64,000 nucleotides of DNA, from the NCBI GenBank assembly GCA_907164885.2, contig OU015499.1, forward strand, positions 158,762,489 through 158,826,488. Reading direction: 5' to 3'. Positions 20,530-30,107 of the stretch are shown piece by piece (the stretch's first letter is position 1; each line of letters starts with the position of its first letter). A program made the position numbers and the translations under genes. This DNA comes from Dolomedes plantarius. Lineage: Eukaryota > Arthropoda > Arachnida > Araneae > Dolomedidae. The notes under the pieces are model-generated. The model saw only the letters and a program-made list of their open reading frames with translations. It was not told the DNA's origin and searched no databases.

Positions 20530-20855
20530 TGTATCATGTACTTATATGTCATTACTTATATATCCATATTACGATCACTCCTTTCAACAACGTCATATCT
20601 CAATATTCGGCAAATTTTAGTTATGCCTATTTTCAGAATGCCCTGAAAGAGTCGTATATCCCTGCAAGATCATCATATCTCACCGCTCAATATTTAGCCG
20701 CTAGAGAGCAGAATTAAAATTTATTTTCAATACATTTCAATGTACTTTTAAACTTTCAAATCAAACTCCTGAAAAATCTTGTGCTCTCTGATCATTCTAA
20801 TTTCCTGATCATACCAATGATTATAATAAAGTAGTTGTATATCTAATACATTACA
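20530..20855 (+). repeat. Gypsy-1 3' LTR
   Basis: Starts TGTATCATGTAC after the purine tract and probably ends ...ATACATTACA (20846-20855), giving TGTA/TACA inverted ends. An AATAAA signal lies at 20825. The end is inferred because no second LTR was found. Copy 2 keeps it at 56396-56721, directly fused to the RT. Confidence 0.6.
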
Positions 20856-21159
20856 CTAGTCAATTACTTTAATAGAGCTAAATAAGTACTGAAACTTGAC
20901 TTACCAAATGATGATTCAATAAGATAACATGCAGTGTGAAAGAGTTAAAATAACCACAATTTTTCTGCCCGAAGAAGATTTACATGTTTAAATCAAAACA
21001 ACAAATTTTGGTTATGACTCAGTGTTCTATTTATAAAATTTTAAAAAGTCTGCTAAACCAAACTTCTCACAGATCACGGTAGAATTAAAATAATTGAATA
21101 ATCAAAAGACAGCTTTAGGATCACTATGCATAAAAGAATAGTAAATGTGTAATGAATAA

Positions 21160-21695
21160 ATTATCAAAGACAGGGCTGACTCTAATCCAACTGGACTAGA
21201 CTTATTGGATGCAAATGAGCCTGTGTTAGTAAGAGCCCCACAGGAAGAAACATTTAAAATATGTCTGAAAGGAAATACTGTGATCATTTAGATACCTTCT
21301 AGATAAGCTAATAAAATATAGCTACTATGGTTTCAAAGAAGTTTTAGTTGGAGCCACAGATCTTGCGACTTACTTAGAAGCCACTCCAGAATTTCGGGAA
21401 ACACGTTTAACAAAATGAAATAGGCAATTTCATGATGTCTGAGGATGAACCAATAAGAAACTGAAAAGAAATGTTTGAGTTGTTTTATTTTAACGAATAC
21501 TGTACAAAGCTAAACAAGTTCATTCCGGGCGAACACACATCGAAAACATGCATGTTACTAGAAACTGCCTTAACAGATATAAAAATGATTCAGAAAAATG
21601 ACCAAATGAAGTCTATAAATGATGTAGATGTTGATAGCTATATGCTGGTTGAAGAAATGGAAGTATTAACACCTACTGCTTTGGAAACCCTATAA
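21160..21695 (+). pseudogene. Decayed coding relic, family unknown
   Basis: Plus-strand sequence reads as protein in pieces: IIKDRADSNPTGLDLLDANE...FKICLKGNTVII (21160-21291), SYYGFKEVLVGATDLATYLEATPEFRETR (about 21318-21410), then MFELFYFNEYCTKLNKFIPGEHTSKTCMLLETALTDIK and VDVDSYMLVEEMEVLTPTALETL (21471-21695). The phrases are amphipathic and typical of a folded protein, and stops and shifts separate them. The general look recalls hAT-like or ZMYM-type transposase relics, but I cannot place it firmly. Copy 2 counterpart: 57027-57563, with an extra base and other changes. Confidence 0.4.
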
Positions 21696-22937
21696 AAATT
21701 CTACAATTGCAATAAATGACAGCTACTGCTCTTTCAAATGCACTTATAGCTTTGAGAATATATTTAACAATGCATGTAACTGTAGCATTGGGAAAAAGAA
21801 GCTTTCCGAAGATAAAAATTAAGTAAAACATACCTGAGGTCAACAATATCACAGGAGAGACTCAACAGCTTTGCAATGCTGTCTATAAAGAATGTAGAAA
21901 CAAGTAAAATTAAAATTTCATCAATTTATAAATGATATTGCAGATAAATAATCTAATAAAATTTGATTGTCAATAACTTTGTTCTGTGAATGAAATATAT
22001 GTAGTCTAGCTACTTTTTAGTATTTCTTTTCTTATAAATGTATATCAAAAATGAAATATGACCACCTTCCAAATTTTAGTCTTTTATGCATATTAAATAT
22101 TTATCATTTAATATATATCAGAATTTTGAAGGACCCCACCATAATTTCCGGAATTGGGCCCTGCTTATTCCATCACAGCATAATTATGCAATATATTTCT
22201 GGAGCACCGAGGAAAATAAAAAGCAAGAGAATTTTTAACACTAATCATCACATTAATAAATGTTAATTTTTGACACTTTTGCTACAGTTACTTTCCATTC
22301 ATTTAATATTTTTTATTCCTTGGAGGAGGGTAGGACACATATATCCTAAAATAACAAACATCAATTTGACTAATACTGAACTGAAGGACAAACTATATAT
22401 ATTAAAAATTCCGAAAGCAGTCATAAATTTTAACAGTACAAAATAAATCTATTAAGTAAAAAGAATATGCAGGTACAAGAGCAGACAATTAAAATCTAGT
22501 TCTAAACTGAACTAAGTACAATATTTACAAAACATTTTTTTAAATATCATATCAAGGCTGTCATAAATATTAGTTAATACAGATTTTGTAAATCTTGGAA
22601 TGTTTCTAATGAAGAAATGTGTAGAATGCATGGTGCAGGGGAAACTAAACATTTTATATGTAACATTAATAATTGTGCACAGTTTTGAAGTGTTAAATAA
22701 TTTATTTTCTCATTAATAAGAATTTCAATTTTAAATATCAAGTATTACTGTTAAATCCTCCTCTTTCAAATACATTGATTAAAAACTTTAAACAAGCATA
22801 TTAAAATGAATGATGAACCTAAACTGTTGAATATTAAGGAGTTTTACATTTAATGCTGTTTTTGTTATCTTTATTTCTATGAAAAATGAGTATGATTGTT
22901 ATTTATTAAATGTTCTCATCAAAAATGTTAACACGGA
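21696..22937. other. AT-rich, no gene seen
   Basis: Only short chance frames. Equivalent DNA is in copy 2 at about 57564-58804. Confidence 0.4.
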
Positions 22938-23120
22938 ATGAATAGAAAAACAAATAACATAAAAGAAATTATTTCAAATACAATCATAAATAAAAAGATC
23001 TCTGATAGAAGAATGATACAAGAAAGCAATGCCTGTAGTACAGACTGCTGCTCATGGTGCAAAGTTGTAAAAACTCCCGAAATTTGTAAAAAAAACTCAC
23101 CAAACTTTCATAAGGTTTAG
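22938..23120 (+). CDS. Cys-rich possible exon
   Basis: A 60-codon frame with a compact Cys cluster (NACSTDCCSWCKVVKTPEIC) and an AAG-GT at 23114-23118 that could be a splice donor. Copy 2 keeps the Cys-rich part unchanged although the ATG at 22938 is changed there, which argues for an acceptor rather than a start codon if it is coding at all. Further short segments with acceptor-like 5' edges lie at 23330-23376 and 23560-23610. I do not recognise a family; chance is a real possibility. Confidence 0.2.
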   Translation: MNRKTNNIKEIISNTIINKKISDRRMIQESNACSTDCCSWCKVVKTPEICKKNSPNFHKV

Positions 23121-25176
23121 TTTTTTTAAAACTTTAATATATTTTAAGCATGAAATTAAATTTTACAAAAAAAACACCAAAAACATGAATGTTGAGAAAT
23201 GTGCTTAACTTTTATGGCCTAGAATTTGTTGAGTATATAATTGGTTCCTTCACTTATGTTCTGCTACAATTAGGTTGAAATCTTTATAATAAATGTCTTT
23301 ATTATTCAGTTTAATGGCTTAATAGGCTGCAATCCACATCCAGCCAAGCTTCGCTCTTACATCACCAAAGGTCAGCAATTATATCTAAGAAATGTCACTT
23401 GGGTTTATTTCAGTTTCAACTAATTGAATTTGAATAATCATCCTTTAGATTTTTTATCCAATGAAATTTAAAATTAGCCTCAATTAATGAATTATACTTT
23501 CAGAGAATGAAAAATATTTTGAATTCTTTCCATAACATTTCTATTTTCCTCCTTTTCAAGGAATGCAACCTGGAAGGTGAAAGCTTACCCTTGCCTGAGT
23601 GCATCTGGTATATCACTTCATCTTGATTAGTACTTTTGAATTCTAATTTTTTTAAAGAAAGTTTCGTAATTTATGCTTTTTGTTAATTTTATGTTATTTC
23701 CTAAATTAATTTAAATTTTGTTCTATAAATTCATCAGTAATACTATTGTCAAAATTTTTTTCCCATTCTGCTATATACGTTGAAATAATCTTTCTACAAA
23801 CTGTAAAACTTATTGTACTTAATTTTTTAACTATATTTTTATTTTTTTCTAAAAGCTATTATTTTTATTCCAAAACCTAAGTATTATACAATGTTTAAAT
23901 TTTGACCTACTTTTTGAAACAGATTGATACATTATGAACACTCTCTTGATATTTAGTCTGTTTCAATTATTTATTCCACATAAATGCTGTATTCAATACT
24001 TTTTTTTAAAATATTCTAATGCTGTTTATTAGCTACTTGTTGAATTTTTATGCAGCATTGATTGTCAAGCTAAAGTTTTTAAACATTAAGAAATAGTATT
24101 TTCCTAAAATTCTCATCAGGAGAACTCCACTTGGTGGAGTTTGATAAACTTTCCACCGAACGCCACAGGATATATAACTACTCCCCCACATATTTTATCC
24201 TTTACCTCAATTATTAACAGTTCAAAAACATTTGCATGACTCTATGTTATATAGCAAAGTTGCTAAATTCTTTATGTCTGACTTGTTTGATGACATGTTT
24301 ATAAATTTTGGATAAAAATTGTAAATAAAATTACCAGAGAAATCAGATTGCCAAATTTTAGCAATCTCTTGAAATAGTGGAGCGTATATTTTACTAGCAA
24401 TTCAACATCGACCTGAAAGTGATAGTCTACTAATTTGTTGAAGACAATATACCATGGCTGAAGAGGCAGTTTTTAACAGTTTAAAAGTCATACTATTGTA
24501 TTAGAATTTAGTTTCACTCACAAAAAATATAGAGTAAAATGTAGAAATCATACATCATTTTCAGCATCTTAACCGAACAGTTGGATCATACAATACAGAA
24601 AAAAAATACCTGTAAATCAAATTTACTCGAACGGCTGTTTATTTTTCTGGCATCTAGATTAATTGAATTTCAGTATGTGATCCAAAGTTTGTCGGCAAGG
24701 GCACCACACTTTTCTTTTAATTACTACGATTATAGAGAATCAAATGCAATAATCTACCTAACCATCAGGACTGTGAGAAACTGCTCGATCAAGACTATGA
24801 ACAACTTATTTAATACGCCTTACTTAACATATACGCTACAACCCTGAAGTTATAAATAATAATGAGAATAATCTACCTAACTGCGCGGCATAAACATAAA
24901 CACTCAAGCGATACCGTTGCCACCCTAACGGTATTTCTTATAGCTTCATGGTTGCCACTGATCATTATAAATGTAACCCAATGTAAGTAAAAGTCATGTA
25001 GTTCACAGTGTACCTATAGGGGAGCAGAAGGGGGACGAATAACCCCTTTACCTCTTACCGTAAGATTATAAGATCGCAGTTTTATTCTTCTATTACGAAC
25101 TTGTGTTAAGCTTAACGGATGATTGAAATGCGCAGCCTCAGACTGATTTTTTCACGGATCCGTTATGTCATGGTAA
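23121..25176. other. AT-rich, no gene firmly seen
   Basis: Contains acceptor-like pyrimidine tracts and an 88-codon frame at 24581-24847 that resembles nothing known. Also present in copy 2 (58989-61042). Confidence 0.4.
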
Positions 25177-25362
25177 GGGCCTGTTCACATAGGAGTCCGT
25201 GGCGTTGCGGTAAGGAAAAGATGACGTTGAGACGAAATCAAATCAATCATAGGCGTTAAAAATTTCATTGCTAATCGGTTGGAGGCATATGATTGGTTTA
25301 TTTTAGTCTCAACGTCATCTTTTCCTTAACGTAACGCAACGGACTCCTATGTGAACAGGCCT
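25177..25362. mobile_element. Fold-back MITE, Harbinger-type
   Basis: Same family as the elements at 3475 and 5471: starts GGGCCTGTTCACATAGGAG, long inverted arms, ends GTGAACAGGCC. Present at the same place in copy 2 (61043-61228), so it was there before the duplication. Confidence 0.8.
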
Positions 25363-25615
25363 TTACCCTCGATTTCTTCATAGAGTACAGTGTATCCAAG
25401 AATCTACAGAGCTACATACCTTCATGAGTGTGTCAAAATAGTATTCGAATGACGGTACCCTTCTCAACAATTTAAAGATTAAAAAAAATTATAGGGGCCG
25501 AATAAAAATATTCCTATTACGAAAATAATCTGACCAAAGATTGTGTTACACATATATTTTTTATGTAGACGACCTCAATTAATTTGTGGTCCTACTACAG
25601 ATAAACGTACTTTTC

Positions 25616-25790
25616 CTTATGCCGCGTTTACACATTCGAATTCGCCTCCAAAAAATATTCGGCACGTTCGTGCATCGACGCGAACGATCCTTCTCACATT
25701 CGCGCCTGTCATTTTTGCTCGCATCAGCCAGTCGTCCGTACGTTGTAGCCAGTGGGGCAGATAATGGAGATCGATGAGGAACTTGTAAAC
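25616..25790. other. CpG-rich patch
   Basis: Short CG-rich stretch with repeated ACATTCG/ACGCGAACG phrases, ending in ATGGAGATCGATGAGG. It could be the 5' end of a DNA transposon or a promoter. It is also in copy 2 (61482-61656), where the following DNA is deleted. Confidence 0.25.
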
Positions 25791-26013
25791 GTTTTAAAAA
25801 TTTGTACATAAGCCTTTTTAACTGTTCATCTCCATCTTTATCAGTTTTTATTGGTGAACATCCTGCGCTGTTCACTTTCATCCGTCATATCGGTTTTTAT
25901 CTACCGATTTAATATTTTATGAAACAGGTTATATCATATTTATACTTCCAAATTTTATATTTTATTTTTTTTTCATGTGGTTTTATTCCATATTTTGACT
26001 GTTTTTACCGATG

Positions 26014-26019
<6 letters not shown>

Positions 26020-26052
<33 letters not shown>
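26020..26052. repeat. (AT)n microsatellite
   Basis: About 30 bases of AT repeats followed by three CATA units. Confidence 0.9.
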
Positions 26053-26056
<4 letters not shown>

Positions 26057-26066
26057 CATACATACT

Positions 26067-27010
26067 GTTACGTGTTATTAGCCAATTTGGCGTGTTATCG
26101 CCAGCGCGCGTTTTTCAGGAGTTCTCGTGAATTAAAAACCATGGTTATGCACGCTCACACGTCTACCATGGAGAAAGTAATAATTGCGGATTTCGGTCAA
26201 TTGTTGGGAAATGGTTTAGTTGTGCGGTGTGGCATCACGGGTTTTGTTTTGCGAGTTAAATAGGTTTTTTAGAATAGCAATTCAGTTCAAGCTTTATCCT
26301 TGAAGAGAAAGGTGATTGTGTTTGTTTAGATATTTTATCGTCCCAGGATTTGACGGGATTTGACAAACGGCCTGTTCTCTTCGGGATGCATCGACGACAC
26401 ATTCAGAGCACGAGGGCTTCCCATCATCCGGCTGCAATTCAGATGGCCGGGAACTGATTTCCCTGGGACTTGGCGTCTTGATCCAGGATCTTAGTGGAGT
26501 TTTCGTTGGACCTTGCTGTTTTAAGGTTGTGTATTATTTTAAAATAAGTGTTATATTGAATGTATAAAAGAAAACTTTAAATCCCAAATTGTCAAGAAAA
26601 ATACCTAGGAGCTGGAAATTAACGAATTCCAGCGAAGATTGGCAGTAGGATTTTTCTCTGCTGCTGCAACTTGTTAAAAGAAGACTGTATGTTAGTTTTG
26701 CTGTGTATAAAATCTCTGTTTTTCAATTGTGGTAACTGGCATATTTGTTTCATTTCTTGAATTCACTTGTAAAAATAACTTTCCGCACCACGAATTTGGT
26801 CCAATACATACATATTGTTACTTGTTAGGGACCAATTTGGCGTGTTATCGCCAGCGCGCGTTGTTCAGTAGATCTGGTGAATCAAGACGCCAAGTCCCAG
26901 GGAAATCAGTTCCCGGCCATCTGAATTGCAGCCGGATGATGGGAAGCCCTCGTGCTCTGAATGTGTCGTCGATGCATCCCGAAGAGAACAGGCCGTTTGT
27001 TGTAGGTTTT
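26067..27010. repeat. LTR-like pair with a 120-bp inverted repeat
   Basis: The phrase TGTTAC..GTTA..CCAATTTGGCGTGTTATCGCCAGCGCGCG occurs at 26067 and again at 26816, both followed by related sequence for about 65 bp. Between and after them, 26368-26487 is matched in inverted orientation by 26881-27003 without an obvious mismatch. TG starts, direct repeats and position just upstream of gypsy-2 integrase suggest remains of LTRs, rearranged by an inversion or fold-back. This block is missing from copy 2. Confidence 0.6.
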
Positions 27011-27039
27011 GTAAACGGTCAACCGTGTAGCATATTGCT

Positions 27040-28147
27040 AAAGCTAAGTAAGTTGCAAGTCGCTTAGTTTGACCCTTAATGAGTAGGGACATACGTCAGT
27101 GGACACGTTCCTGGATACCATGCTAACGAACAAAAATCCACAGTAAAGCTAAGAAAATTTCTATGCCTGATGAACGATTTAAACACGTGCATTTAGACTT
27201 AGTAGGACGTCTACCTACATCAGACGGATACACATATCTATTCACGATGCTTGACAAGTACACACGCTGGATCGAATCCATTCCATTGCGCGACATTACG
27301 GCGGATACAGTCACCAAAGCCTTTTACACGCATTTTGTTACGAGGTTCGGTACCGCTAGCAAGGTCAAGACAGATCAAGGTCGGCAGATTGAGGCTAATC
27401 TTTTTAACACTCTTAGGCATTACACACGTGCGTACCACACCCTTTCACCCTGCAAGCCATCGTTTGGTCGAAAATGCTCACAGGACTTTAAAAGCTTGTT
27501 TAAGTGAAAGATGGATAGGGCACTTACCCACTGTCTTATTAGGCATGCGCAGTCTTCAGAAACGAACTTGCAGCTACTACTGCAGAACTGGTCTATAAGA
27601 CAACTCGGCGTTTCAGAGGGGATTTTCTGACGCTTATGCTCCAGATTTTGTGAAGCAGTTAATAATGATCATGGCAAAGCTGACGCCCAAGAAAGCGAGT
27701 AATCACTCGAGGCCAAGAACTTTTTTGCCTCAAGTGTTACATACGTGTACACGTGTTTGTTCGCCAAGATCATGAGAAACCTCTATTAGTCCCTGCGTAT
27801 AACGGACCGTTTCTGGTAATGCGGTGAAGTGATAAATATTTCACAGTTCTGGTGCGGCAGAAAGAGTCAGTCATATATGTTGACAGTCTGAAACTTGCAT
27901 GGACACCCGATTTTAGTCCGGAAAAGCTTACTCTACGGTGAGTAATTCCGGGCTGAAAAGCAAATTCAACTTTTATTCGAGACTTCCTCGACAGCCTTTT
28001 ATTCGAGACTTCCTCGCACGACTTTCCTTCGGAAGTTGTTCTATATGCTTTTGACATGCTGCAGTAGTTTTAGATCAATCAAAGTGTTCATGTATATGTT
28101 GTTGTACATATTCAACGTTCGCTCATTTAGTGAGCAGCAAAATATAA
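27040..28147 (+). pseudogene. Gypsy-2 integrase fragment, copy 1
   Basis: Ty3/gypsy integrase core: MPDERFKHVHLDLVGRLPTSDGYTYLFTMLDKYTRWIESIPL and AFYTHFVTRFGTASKVKTDQGRQ (27163-27400), with the first Asp in HLDLVG and the second in TDQG. After a shift, TTPFHPASHRLVENAHRTLKACLSERW (27430-27510) contains the Glu. A decayed C-terminal domain follows to about 27960. The element's other genes are missing. Second and third copies are at 41000-41945 and 61670-62160. Frameshifts make all three non-functional. Confidence 0.85.
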
Positions 28148-28345
28148 CTGTTTAAAGTCTATTTGCTTGTGAAGAAATGTAAATGTGATGTGCGGTAATG
28201 AAACCGCAAAATGACAATTTTTTTATATTTTCTTGGTGATAACAACAGAAGCTTTATCCTTCAACGTGTCTAACTGTAACTTGGAAATGATATTCTTCAA
28301 GCTTAGAATTTTCTCCAAAGGAGATAGTATTTTTCCAACACCTTA
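28148..28345 (+). repeat. Start of a further copy of the duplicated unit
   Basis: GTTTAAAGTCTATTTG onward matches 7866-8045 and 47339-47520 but with many more base differences than those two have from each other. Here it follows directly after the gypsy-2 end, with no BEL LTR between. It breaks off near 28345, just before a Tc1 fragment. Confidence 0.85.
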
Positions 28346-28371
28346 AGGTATGCCAACACCTTATACCTTTT

Positions 28372-28947
28372 GGCCCATTTTTAGGAAGATCAAACTGGAA
28401 ATTTCAGCAAGACAATGCGCCATGCCATGTGTCTAAATCAACTAAAATATGGTTTCAAAAAGAAAAAATCGACGTCTTAAACTGGCCAAGCCTTAGTCCA
28501 GACCTGAATCCCACCGAAAACTTGTGGGGCCATTTGGCTCGTCAAATGTATGCAAATAACCGTCAGTATGATTCTGTGTATGAATTGGAACTAGCTATCA
28601 TGGATGAATGGGACTAAATTCCCAAATATTTGCTCGAAAATCTAATTAATTCAATGAAAAATCGAGTATTTGAAGTTATTTAGAAAAATTGTGCATCAAC
28701 ATCATATTAGTTTTATTAAAAATATTTGTTTTAACTAGTGGTCTTATAATTTTGTTACAGATATTTGATTGGAAAAATTTGAAATTGTTGATAAAATAAT
28801 TAGTATATTTAAATATCTCTTAAAAATAATATACATGTATTTTATATTTCATTTATTAACATCAACCTAATTTAATTTTAAAAAAAATATACTATTTATA
28901 GTAAAAATCACGAAATCCACAGTGGTCTTATAATTTTGTTACACACT
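28372..28947 (+). pseudogene. Tc1-type transposase, C-terminal fragment with right TIR
   Basis: DDE end of a Tc1/mariner transposase: FQQDNAPCHVSKSTKIWF holds the second catalytic Asp, and WPSLSPDLNPTENLWG the final Glu, 34 residues later as in the DD34E class. A TAA at 28615-28617 interrupts the frame before IPKYLLENLINSMKNR. The right terminal repeat ends ...TTGTTACACACTG followed by TA at 28946; an internal second copy of the repeat theme lies at 28736-28763. The N-terminal half is missing. Confidence 0.85.
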
Positions 28948-29315
28948 GTAGTATGATTAGCTAACGAATTTTCTTGAATTTTCTGTATACTTCAAAAGTA
29001 ATATAAATGTTTCTTTTATTCAGAAATAAATTAATATACCAGTGTAATTTTACACTTTATATTTAAGAGATAGAATTTTAATGACAAGCAATATTCTACC
29101 GTTTTCTATTCTTAGAATTTGTTTGCATTTATTACTTCTAAACAAAGCTATAAATTGTAGTTCTATTTCTAATAACTTGGCATATAAAAAAACAGGTCTT
29201 CTCTATATTCCATATCATTAGTTATTAATTTCTCTATTAAACTACCTTGATGTAGAACCTACGTGAATAAGAATAACCATCTCTAATCGATAACTGAGGT
29301 ATTATATAAAAAATA
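28948..29315. other. AT-rich, no gene seen
   Basis: No coding frame or repeat recognised between the Tc1 terminus and the Helitron. Confidence 0.4.
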
Positions 29316-29383
29316 TTAGCTGAAAACCCGCGCTTCGCTACGGAGTACATTCAAATTAAATACAACGGTCAATATATGCAATT

Positions 29384-29776
29384 TGACCCGTTCTTACCAG
29401 CAGGTGGCGGGTCCGTGTTTTGATTATTGCCTTGGCCTTGGAGGTTTGGCATGTAGGAAAGAACTAGATCCATGGTCATGTGTTTTTTTGTACTCTATTC
29501 TCTCTTTTAGGTTGGAAGTAGTCGCTTAAAAGTGCTATTCTAAAGAAAGCTTTTATAGCTGATGGTTGTAATATTGTAGACAGTGGTGTAATTCGCCTTT
29601 GAATGTGCTAGTTTCTTCATGTAAATCTTAAGAATAAATGTTTTGTGATGTACAAAGACCATGATTTTGCCTGAATCCACACTGACTACAAAACAACGCC
29701 GGCGTAATCGAAAAGACCCGTCAGGTAAACTAAGATTTTAATTATAATTTCTAGTTTGGAATTTTGAGACGGGACA
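29384..29776 (+). repeat. BEL/Pao 5' LTR
   Basis: 393 bp, TG...CA ends with the inverted terminal theme TGACCCGT / ACGGGACA. AATAAA occurs near 29633, a likely polyadenylation signal. It carries the element's promoter by family logic, though no TATA box is obvious. Confidence 0.93.
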
Positions 29777-29781
29777 TTTTT

Positions 29782-29799
29782 TGGCGCCCGAACAGGGAC
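29782..29799 (+). promoter_or_regulatory. Primer-binding site, tRNA-Lys type
   Basis: TGGCGCCCGAACAGGGAC, five bases after the LTR. It is complementary to the 3' end of the tRNA-Lys that primes several retroelements, and would start minus-strand DNA synthesis. Confidence 0.9.
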
Positions 29800-30107
29800 G
29801 CCGGTCTTGAAAGTTGTTTTGAAGTAAAATATTGATATCCTTTAACTGATTGGATAAATGAATGGAATATATTCTATATTTTTGAAGATGTTTATTTAAA
29901 CAGTATTGAATTTTGAATAGATATATTCTATATTGAAGAATGTTTTATAGTATTGAATAGAATTGTTTTCTATAAGTAACGGTTTTTTTTAATAATCTGA
30001 AGTTAGTGAAGAATAATATTATCTTGTTTGAATTTGCAACGTTGTGTTTTCATTTAATAAACTTTCGATTTATGAATATCTGTTGAAAAGGAAATTAGTC
30101 TTATGCT

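Larger units (their letters stand above)
5660..28151 (+). repeat. Large duplicated segment, copy 1
   Basis: About 22.5 kb that matches 46350-62349 in the same orientation and order: BEL/Pao 3' end, LTR, Cys-rich peptide, zinc-finger array, possible exon, gypsy-1, coding relic, MITE, gypsy-2 integrase. The sequence is almost the same base for base over long stretches. Differences are mainly insertions or deletions: hAT at 6711-7526 only here, the mariner of 50485-51416 only in copy 2, and 15979-20531 and about 25801-27491 missing from copy 2. Confidence 0.92.

Noticed and set aside
24581..24847. 88-codon frame, also at 60445-60711
   Set aside because: Conserved only because the whole segment is duplicated; composition and content give no sign of a protein.
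27770..28057. Minus-strand 95-codon frame over gypsy-2
   Set aside because: Antisense of the decayed gypsy-2 integrase tail; same for 61964-62251.
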